A DNA stretch of 58,306 bases from an uncultured Sphingobacteriaceae bacterium (GTDB lineage Bacteria > Bacteroidota > Bacteroidia > Sphingobacteriales > Sphingobacteriaceae), in assembly GCA_946887045.1 (NCBI GenBank), contig CAMPKC010000026.1:1-58306 (forward strand), given 5' to 3'. The translations under genes were made by a program, and so were the position numbers. The notes under the pieces were generated by a model. It did no database searches. It saw only the letters and a list, made by a program, of their open reading frames with translations, and was not told the DNA's origin. This document shows positions 52,770 through 58,306 of this stretch, piece after piece (position 1 is the first letter of the stretch; each line of letters begins with the position of its first letter).

Positions 52770-53243
52770 ATGACCTGGAAAAAATTTAGTGGTGAAATCA
52801 TTCAGAGTCCAATTTTAGAAGAAGTAGAGCAGGCCATAGAAAGAGAGACTAATCTTGGTAACAAATTAAAAGTTTGCATAGGCACAGATTCACAAGTTAA
52901 AGGCAGCTATACCGATTTCGCGACCGTAATAGTGTTTTTAAGAGAGAAGAAAGGTGCCTTTATGTTTATTCATCAAGAGAAAAGCACAAGAAAAATGAGC
53001 ATCAAAGAAAGAATGCTTATGGAAGTGCAAAAATCCATTGAAACAGCTTATGCCTTGTGCGATTTACTTGATCTCTACGATATAGACCTTGAGGTCCATG
53101 CTGACATCAACACTAATCCAATGTTCAAATCTAACCAGGCATTGCACGAAGCAATGGGATATATTTTAAGTATGGGATTTGTTTTTAAAGCCAAGCCGGA
53201 AGCCTTCGCAAGTTCTACATGCGCTAATAAAATAGTGCAATAG
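52770..53243 (+). CDS. RNase H-like YkuK-family protein (DUF458)
   Basis: A 157-residue cytoplasmic protein. CIGTDSQVKGSYTDFATVIVF (two adjoining stretches) resembles the first acidic strand of the RNase H fold. Later come LEVHADINTNPMFKSNQAL and MGYILSMGFVFKAKPEAFA, giving several acidic residues for metal binding. This fits the YkuK/DUF458 family of unknown role, often linked to sporulation or stress in Firmicutes. Single gene with an upstream 225-base gap that shows no gene. Confidence 0.85.
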   Translation: MTWKKFSGEIIQSPILEEVEQAIERETNLGNKLKVCIGTDSQVKGSYTDFATVIVFLREKKGAFMFIHQEKSTRKMSIKERMLMEVQKSIETAYALCDLLDLYDIDLEVHADINTNPMFKSNQALHEAMGYILSMGFVFKAKPEAFASSTCANKIVQ

Positions 53244-53322
53244 TTACTTCTGAAAGAGGGATTTTTGAATCCGTCTACAGACAACTTGCGCTTTTTTCGA
53301 TAATTAAATAATAAGTGCTGCC

Positions 53323-54189
53323 CTAGATAGTTCTTAATATTTCAAGCATTCGTTCGTAAGCCATATCTCTGGCTTTTCGATTGGCTTCTGTTCCGTCCTG
53401 ATCTTCACCTGCGCGGAAGAAACCATGTCCTGCAGCATCATAAACTTTGTATTCATATTTTTTGCCAGCCGCTTTCATAGCCTTTTCGGTTTCGGGAATA
53501 GTAGCATTTACACGCTCATCGCTACCGCCATAAAAAGCATACACAGGGGCTGCTATCTTTGCAGCCCGGGCCGGATCATTTATTCCTGTTCCATAAAACA
53601 CTAACGCGGCCTTTAATGCCGGCTGGCTGACTGCATAATTAAAAGCCTGGCTTCCGCCCCAGCAAAACCCAAGCACAACAACTTTCCCATTTGCAGCAGG
53701 AATTTTCTTCGCATAATCGAATACACTATTCAAATCTGTTGTAACCTGCTCCTGCTTTAAAGAATATATGGCTTTAGTTGCATCTTCTGAGGTTTTAAAA
53801 TCTGAAGTTTTTCCTCCATCCGGCGCCATACCAGAAAGCAAATCAGGTGCGATAGCAATATAACCAGCTTCGGCAAGCTGATCTGTTACGCTTCTGGCCC
53901 AATCATTTAAACCCTTATTTTCATGAATCACTATTACTACCGGAACCTTTTTACTTACTTCGGGATAAGTAATAAAAGAGTGAACCATCCGGTCGCCGGC
54001 TTTCGTTTGAACCCACTCCTGATGCCTGGAAGAATTCTTCAAACGCTTATCTACCCACTCTTGTGCGAATAAAGTTCCGGTAAAAAAACAGACTGAGAAA
54101 ATAAGCAGTATTTTTTCATGGCGACAGGTGATCTGAGATAAATAATCCAATTTGAGATAAAGCAAATTGCTTTGTCTTTGTTTGAACAT
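53323..54189 (-). CDS. Dienelactone hydrolase family protein, start possibly frameshifted
   Basis: A 288-residue frame. The mature fold has VPVVIVIHENKGLNDWARSV, the nucleophile elbow VLGFCWGGSQAF (Cys instead of Ser, as in dienelactone hydrolase) and a late AAGHGFFRAG. A hydrophobic signal (ILLIFSVCFFTGTLFAQ) begins near residue 26 with no in-frame ATG just before it. At 54117-54119 an ATG lies one frame off, followed by six A. A seventh A would give MKKILLIF, a typical signal start, so an indel is suspected. An alternative is an in-frame TTG just upstream of the signal. Confidence 0.82.
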   Translation of the reverse strand: MFKQRQSNLLYLKLDYLSQITCRHEKILLIFSVCFFTGTLFAQEWVDKRLKNSSRHQEWVQTKAGDRMVHSFITYPEVSKKVPVVIVIHENKGLNDWARSVTDQLAEAGYIAIAPDLLSGMAPDGGKTSDFKTSEDATKAIYSLKQEQVTTDLNSVFDYAKKIPAANGKVVVLGFCWGGSQAFNYAVSQPALKAALVFYGTGINDPARAAKIAAPVYAFYGGSDERVNATIPETEKAMKAAGKKYEYKVYDAAGHGFFRAGEDQDGTEANRKARDMAYERMLEILRTI

Positions 54190-54231
54190 TTATCAAATCA
54201 ATAAATACACCTATTCTCAGGGAAAAATCGC

Positions 54232-56127
54232 TCAGGCAGCGAAATTATCCTCGTCTATTTCACCGGTAATTGACTCAACGCTTGCAGCTGATTGAGCTTC
54301 ATCCTTTTCAACCCTTAGGTTTTTTACTATGTGCTGTTGCCTGTCGGGGGTATTTTTCCCCATGAAGTATTCCAGTAAAGAATGGATATTAGCATCTTTC
54401 AGAATTACAGGTTCCAGACGAATGTCTTTCCCGATGAACAGGCCGAACTCATCTGGTGAAATTTCTCCCAGTCCTTTAAATCGCGTTATCTCAGGTCTTG
54501 CACCAAGTTTTTCTATAGCTCGATTTTTTTCCTCTTCGTTATAACAATAAATAGTCTCTTTCTTATTTCTTACCCGGAACAAAGGAGTTTGTAGGATAGA
54601 AACATGGCCCGCTTTTACCAGATCCGGAAAAAACTGCAAAAAGAAAGTCATCATCAATAATCTGATATGCATACCATCCACATCAGCATCGGTGGCAATT
54701 ACTATATTATTGTAGCGCAATCCTTCCATGCCGTCTTCAATATTTAAAGCATGCTGCAGCAGATTAAACTCCTCGTTCTCATAAACAACCTTTTTAGTAA
54801 GACTAAAGCAGTTTAAGGGTTTTCCTTTCAAGCTAAAAACAGCCTGAGTCATTACATCCCGCGATTTTGTAATGGACCCACTGGCAGAATCACCCTCGGT
54901 AATAAATAGTGTGGTCTCCTGTTTTCGTTCGTGTGTATCATCAAAATGAAGCTTACAATCTCGCAACTTTCTGTTATGAAGCGACGCTTTTTTTGCCCGT
55001 TCATTCGCAAGCTTTTTTATTCCGGCGATATCCTTGCGTTCTCGTTCTGATTGAAGAATACGTTTTAATAAAGCGTCGGCAGTTTGAGAATGCTTGTGGA
55101 GGTAGTCATCGAGAGCCTTTTTTAAGAAATCCACCACGAAAGCCCGAACAGAAGGCCCCTCCGGCCCAATATTTTGAGAACCAAGTTTTGTTTTAGTTTG
55201 GGATTCAAAGACCGGTTCCTGCACTTTAATAGCCACCGCCGCAACGATAGAGGCCCTGATATCCGATGCATCAAACTCCTTTTTATAGAATTCGCGTACT
55301 GTTTTGACCACAGCTTCACGAAAGGCAGCCTGATGAGTTCCCCCCTGTGTAGTATGCTGACCGTTTACGAACGAATAGTACTCTTCACCATACTGCTGGC
55401 CGTGCGTCATGGCAACTTCTATATCTTCGGCTTTAAGGTGAATGATAGGATAACGTATGTTTTGGGCATCGGTATTTTTTTCCAACAAATCATGCAAGCC
55501 TTTTTCAGAAAAGAACTTCTGTCCGTTGAAATTTATGGTAAGACCAGAATTCAGGAATACATAATTCCAGATCATGTTTTCGATGAATTCGGGAATAAAA
55601 CGGTAGTGCCTGAAAATTGTCTCGTCGGGAATGAACGAAATTGCGGTACCGTTTCTTTGTGTAGTATCCTTCTCCGGTTCATCACGAATCACCTCGCCTT
55701 TAGCGAACTCGGCGATTTTTGTTTTGCCATCCCGATAGGACTGAACAACAAACGTTGCTGATAAAGCATTGACAGCTTTTGTTCCTACCCCATTTAAACC
55801 TACCGACTTTTGAAAAGCTTTTGAATCATATTTACCACCCGTATTTATTTTAGACACGCAATCAATTACTTTCCCCAGCGGTATTCCACGTCCATAATCA
55901 CGAACAGAAACCTTGTGATCAGAAATAGTAATATCAATACTCCTTCCTGCACCCATCACAAACTCATCGATAGAATTATCTACGATCTCTTTAAGCAGAA
56001 CATAAATCCCATCGTCGTATGCAGAACCATCACCCAGTTTTCCGATATACATACCGGGTCGTAAACGAATGTGTTCTTTCCAGTCGAGGGAACGTATGCT
56101 ATCTTCACTATAATTAACTTCGGCCAT
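54232..56127 (-). CDS. parE: DNA topoisomerase IV subunit B (ParE/GyrB family)
   Basis: A 631-residue ATPase subunit of a type IIA topoisomerase. The GHKL ATPase has [20 protein letters not shown] and [12 protein letters not shown], and the TOPRIM domain [13 protein letters not shown] and [14 protein letters not shown]. It ends with a short tail and lacks the insert seen in longer GyrB proteins. With parC (42106-44889) on the same strand it forms topoisomerase IV, which separates daughter chromosomes. The genes between the two are unrelated. Confidence 0.93.
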   Translation of the reverse strand: MAEVNYSEDSIRSLDWKEHIRLRPGMYIGKLGDGSAYDDGIYVLLKEIVDNSIDEFVMGAGRSIDITISDHKVSVRDYGRGIPLGKVIDCVSKINTGGKYDSKAFQKSVGLNGVGTKAVNALSATFVVQSYRDGKTKIAEFAKGEVIRDEPEKDTTQRNGTAISFIPDETIFRHYRFIPEFIENMIWNYVFLNSGLTINFNGQKFFSEKGLHDLLEKNTDAQNIRYPIIHLKAEDIEVAMTHGQQYGEEYYSFVNGQHTTQGGTHQAAFREAVVKTVREFYKKEFDASDIRASIVAAVAIKVQEPVFESQTKTKLGSQNIGPEGPSVRAFVVDFLKKALDDYLHKHSQTADALLKRILQSERERKDIAGIKKLANERAKKASLHNRKLRDCKLHFDDTHERKQETTLFITEGDSASGSITKSRDVMTQAVFSLKGKPLNCFSLTKKVVYENEEFNLLQHALNIEDGMEGLRYNNIVIATDADVDGMHIRLLMMTFFLQFFPDLVKAGHVSILQTPLFRVRNKKETIYCYNEEEKNRAIEKLGARPEITRFKGLGEISPDEFGLFIGKDIRLEPVILKDANIHSLLEYFMGKNTPDRQQHIVKNLRVEKDEAQSAASVESITGEIDEDNFAA

Positions 56128-56439
56128 TTAACAGATATGAATTCGGATCAAAACTCTTGAGCAATATACAAAACTAAAGTTTTTAAGAATTCTCCTTCCT
56201 TTAAAATATTCACATTTCAAGTGCTCGTCCTAAACTGTATACAATTAAATGACAATTTCCAGATCCGGGATACACCACCCGTGAACTGATTTATGGCTGT
56301 TCGGAAAGGGATTTTCGATGCCAACAAAAAAAATATCTCGCAAAATAACAGCTCCAGGGGCCATAAACTACAATTTTTAAACACGTTTAAAATAATTGGT
56401 ACGATAATGGAATAGAATATTTCAGATTAGCGAAACAGC
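56128..56439. promoter_or_regulatory. 312-bp gap with an 18-bp palindrome upstream of small genes
   Basis: No gene is visible. TTTTAAAC-AC-GTTTAAAA (56375-56392) is an 8+8 inverted repeat with a two-base spacer, 48 bases before ATG 56440, at a place where a repressor or activator could bind. The divergent parE lies 247 bases away on the other side. Confidence 0.45.
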
Positions 56440-56634
56440 ATGACAGTAGTTAATAAAATAAAGATTCCGAATGAATCTGAAAAAAAAGGACAAGATTGGG
56501 AAAACCCGTCAAATCCTGAAAACGCAGAAGACACGCGGGACGTCGAGCAGCTTCTTCGTCAGAAACATGAAGCAGAACGCAGAAAAAGCAATTTAAGCGA
56601 TCCTGAAGAGAAAGAAGAAAAAGACAATAGTTAA
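56440..56634 (+). CDS. Small, highly charged protein of unknown function
   Basis: A 64-residue protein without membrane or signal segments, rich in Glu, Asp, Lys and Asn (WENPSNPENAEDTRDVEQLL, EAERRKSNLSDPEEKEEK). It looks intrinsically disordered or partly helical. Nothing diagnostic is recognised. The reading frame follows the 56375 palindrome and is spaced from the next small frame by 18 bases, so it may be the first gene of a small operon. Confidence 0.5.
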   Translation: MTVVNKIKIPNESEKKGQDWENPSNPENAEDTRDVEQLLRQKHEAERRKSNLSDPEEKEEKDNS

Positions 56635-56652
56635 CAACCTAAAACGCAAAAT

Positions 56653-56814
56653 ATGAAAAAGCAACGCAACAACACAGTCATTAAATTAAGCGAAAGATTC
56701 GACAAACAACTATTGAATATTTTATCTAAAGAGTTGAACTCGATAAAAGCTACGAAGGATAATATAATTAAAACTTTACGACCAAATTCTGACGACGGAT
56801 TGCAGGTTGCATAA
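56653..56814 (+). CDS. 53-residue basic helical protein of unknown function
   Basis: A short frame: KKQRNNTVIKLSERFDKQLL, then NILSKELNSIKATKDNIIKT. The opening beta-like TVIKLSERF followed by two amphipathic helices recalls a ribbon-helix-helix DNA-binding protein, but the motif is too short to be sure. It begins 18 bases after the preceding small gene and is closed by a strong terminator 62 bases later. Confidence 0.4.
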   Translation: MKKQRNNTVIKLSERFDKQLLNILSKELNSIKATKDNIIKTLRPNSDDGLQVA

Positions 56815-56875
56815 TAAAATTTCATCTACCTACGATTTTACACACTCGTTCTTTTTCCCTCAGTTAAACAACAAG

Positions 56876-56914
56876 AAAAAATAGTCTCGCTAACAAGCGG
56901 GACTATTTTTTTTT
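56876..56914 (+). terminator. Rho-independent terminator after two small genes
   Basis: AAAAATAGTCTCGC (56876-56890) pairs with GCGGGACTATTTTT (56897-56910) with one G/U pair, around loop TAACAA, and ends in a long T-run. Confidence 0.9.
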
Positions 56915-56930
56915 AAAGTGCTGATATTTA

Positions 56931-57260
56931 ATGGATGAAGATATTTTTGAAAAAACTAATTCATCATGGGAAAAGAAAGGGACAATATATTCGTTAGAAC
57001 AATTGATGATGAAAAGCGTAGATAGAAAGATGGCACTACCAATGAGAATTACTTACAACGACAAGGACTATGTTTACTACATAAATAATAGTTCGTCGAT
57101 AGATAAAGCAACCACAGAACTTCAGATTGTATTGAATGGTGAAACAATTGATTTGGTAAAAGATGACCGCAAGGTTTGGGTACAAAAAGGTGGAGCTGCC
57201 TTAGATCCGGAATTTGTTCAGGCACTTGGCAGGTCGGTATCGTTAAGATTTAGAATGTAA
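56931..57260 (+). CDS. Small hypothetical protein (109 residues)
   Basis: A soluble 109-residue protein of mixed composition: an acidic N-terminus (MDEDIFEKTNSSWEKKG), then beta-like segments (MALPMRITYNDKDYVYYI, TTELQIVLNGETIDLV, KVWVQKGGAALDPEFV). No catalytic motif or signal is seen. The frame begins 17 bases after a terminator. I cannot name a family. Confidence 0.55.
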   Translation: MDEDIFEKTNSSWEKKGTIYSLEQLMMKSVDRKMALPMRITYNDKDYVYYINNSSSIDKATTELQIVLNGETIDLVKDDRKVWVQKGGAALDPEFVQALGRSVSLRFRM

Positions 57261-57320
57261 TACTCAACACGATTAACCTAGATCAACCGAATCTCTCTTC
57301 AAATGATAATTTTTTTTCGA

Positions 57321-57350
57321 TTGATTAGTATTTAAGACTTTCTATATTTA
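57321..57350 (+). promoter_or_regulatory. Bacteroidota-type promoter for the small membrane protein
   Basis: TTG (57321-57323) and TATATTTA (57343-57350) are 19 bases apart, which is the Bacteroidota spacing. Transcription would begin near 57357. That puts the in-frame TTG at 57353 at or before the start site and favours ATG 57392 for translation. Confidence 0.6.
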
Positions 57351-57391
57351 CCTTGAACTTTTTAAAAAGGACAATCGTAGAAAGAATATCT

Positions 57392-57577
57392 ATGCAAATA
57401 CTCATTTCTATCATGATAATCGGACTGCTTTGGATGATTTATGATCTCATAAATGCTCCCGAGGTTGACGACGATGAAAACTTCATTAATCCTTCCGATG
57501 ACGAATCTCCTGAAGAGGAAATACAAGAAGCACCTGATCCGACCGAGACAAAAAAGAAAAACAAAATTCTGAAATAG
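57392..57577 (+). CDS. Small single-helix membrane protein with acidic tail
   Basis: About 61 residues from ATG 57392. One hydrophobic helix (QILISIMIIGLLWMIYDLI) near the N-terminus is followed by a strongly acidic tail (DDDENF, DDESPEEEIQEAPD) ending in a short Lys patch. It is likely an inner-membrane peptide with a charged tail. No family is recognised. The promoter upstream supports expression. Confidence 0.5.
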   Translation: MQILISIMIIGLLWMIYDLINAPEVDDDENFINPSDDESPEEEIQEAPDPTETKKKNKILK

Positions 57578-57722
57578 AAGCTCCTTTGTTTTTGGCAGAT
57601 TTCAACTACTTTATTGAATTTTTTGGGCGACACGATACTTCCCCCTGCAACCCATTTCCAAAACAAGTGTCAACACTTAGGTTGCAAACCTCTCGCGGCC
57701 GCAATTTAAGGCATCGAGTTGA

Positions 57723-57821
57723 GAAGGCCAGTCATCGGCACAAGAACGTGAATATCTCCGTGAATTGTTGCCTGTAATGGAAGATCAGTCAGAATTCGAT
57801 TTAACACATCGTTATCTATAA
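57723..57821 (+). pseudogene. Possible coding remnant
   Basis: After a TGA, one frame reads protein-like for about 32 codons: EGQSSAQEREYLRELL, then PVMEDQSEFDLTHRYL, then TAA at 57819. No start codon precedes it except a late ATG. It could be the C-terminal remains of a lost gene, or chance. Confidence 0.25.
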
Positions 57822-57947
57822 ATAAGTCTTTAGCAAAACTCCAAAATTATAACCGAGTCTGGCAATTTCAATAGCGCTAAAAACAGCAAATACGCCAATT
57901 ACAACGGTCATCGGGCCAGATCTATCTTTTATTGAATCCATCATCAT
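57816..57947 (-). CDS. Possible 43-residue membrane peptide
   Basis: On the minus strand, from ATG 57947 (three Met codons in a row), a 43-residue frame reads MDSIKDRSGPMTVVIGVFAV followed by FSAIEIARLGYNFG. One hydrophobic stretch could be a helix. It is below the usual gene-finding length and there is no other support. Confidence 0.35.
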   Translation of the reverse strand: MMMDSIKDRSGPMTVVIGVFAVFSAIEIARLGYNFGVLLKTYL

Positions 57948-58189
57948 AAATTTTTTAATAATCAAAATCACTGAGGCAAGAACATGCCCAGGGCATAGGC
58001 CAGATTCAGTGAATATAAATATTTTCTTATGAATGGAAAAAACTCAGAGCTAATCTCTTGATTCCAGGATGCTAAGATTTCTAAAATTCTACTTTTTTAT
58101 CTATTTATCACGAGATTAAGGATGATTCAAGACTCTCCGATTTTGCGCACATTAAGACTACATGAAGATTATATAGCCAAGAAAAGACA

Positions 58190-58306
58190 AAACAATAAAG
58201 TATAGATAAGGTATATATAAGGTATAGATATAGTATATTTGATATAACCTCATTAAGATATACTTTATCATTATATTTACTAAATAATAATATTATTATA
58301 CATATT
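58190..58306. repeat. AT-rich tail with imperfect GTATAG/AAGGTATA repeats
   Basis: The window ends in AT-rich sequence with repeated AAAGTATAGATAAGGTATAT, AAGGTATAG and TATAGTATAT words. Apart from a 27-codon frame starting at 58122, the region 57948-58306 shows no gene. Confidence 0.5.

Noticed and set aside
57586..57777. A 63-codon + strand frame
   Set aside because: Composition is not protein-like (many His, Arg and Cys), and no start context or family pattern is seen.

Overview
The window looks like a chromosomal segment of a Bacteroidota member of the Sphingobacteriaceae type (Pedobacter/Mucilaginibacter-like). Signs of this are the moderate-to-low GC, TonB-receptor/DUF4249 and DUF4296 lipoproteins, PspC/LiaF-like envelope proteins, MutS2, a two-domain DUF1080 protein, and promoters of the TTG-N19-TAnnTTTG type without strong Shine-Dalgarno sites. 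No phage, insertion sequence or CRISPR array is visible. Nearly all genes are intact housekeeping or metabolic genes.

Region 1 (about 0.1-15.1 kb, + strand) is a complete-looking assimilatory nitrate island. It has a small NrtS-type transporter, an outer-membrane porin, an NrtA-B-D ABC importer, a NarK-type MFS transporter, and a very large single-chain nitrate reductase (Mo domain + FAD/NAD(P)H domain + BFD [2Fe-2S] domain). After these come a sulfite-reductase-like/rubredoxin fusion in the place where a nitrite reductase would be expected, a TauE/SafE transporter, and molybdenum-cofactor genes moaA, moaD, moaE, a SelW-like thioredoxin-fold protein and mobA. Several intercistronic hairpins separate the parts. 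No siroheme nitrite reductase, no regulator and no moaC/moeA are present here.

Region 2 (15-29.4 kb) holds a DUF4249/TonB receptor pair, a PNPOx-like protein, a FucI-like isomerase with an SSS transporter, mutS2 with a DUF4296 lipoprotein, a YggS protein, a GNAT, aspartate kinase and a THUMP-like methyltransferase. Region 3 (29.5-36 kb) has tRNA-Ser(GCU), three tandem identical tRNA-Pro(UGG) genes, an envelope-stress gene trio (LiaF-like, PspC, SDR), MlaE/MlaF, an RlmI-like methyltransferase and a conserved lipoprotein of unknown function.

Region 4 (36-41 kb, - strand) is the part I find most unusual. It is an exported sugar-oxidation operon: DUF1080, Tat-type Gfo/Idh, ApbE flavin transferase, Tat-type Gfo/Idh. 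The last protein carries an exact ApbE flavinylation-type motif (DGVTGAT, residues 320-326), which suggests a covalently flavinylated Gfo/Idh oxidoreductase. A third Tat-type Gfo/Idh at 50.3 kb carries a four-cysteine insert.

Region 5 (41-58.3 kb) has msrA, a repeat-rich gap, parC and parE (about 9 kb apart), clpC, ettA, hydrolases, a YkuK RNase H-like protein, and then a string of very small unknown genes in an AT-rich tail.
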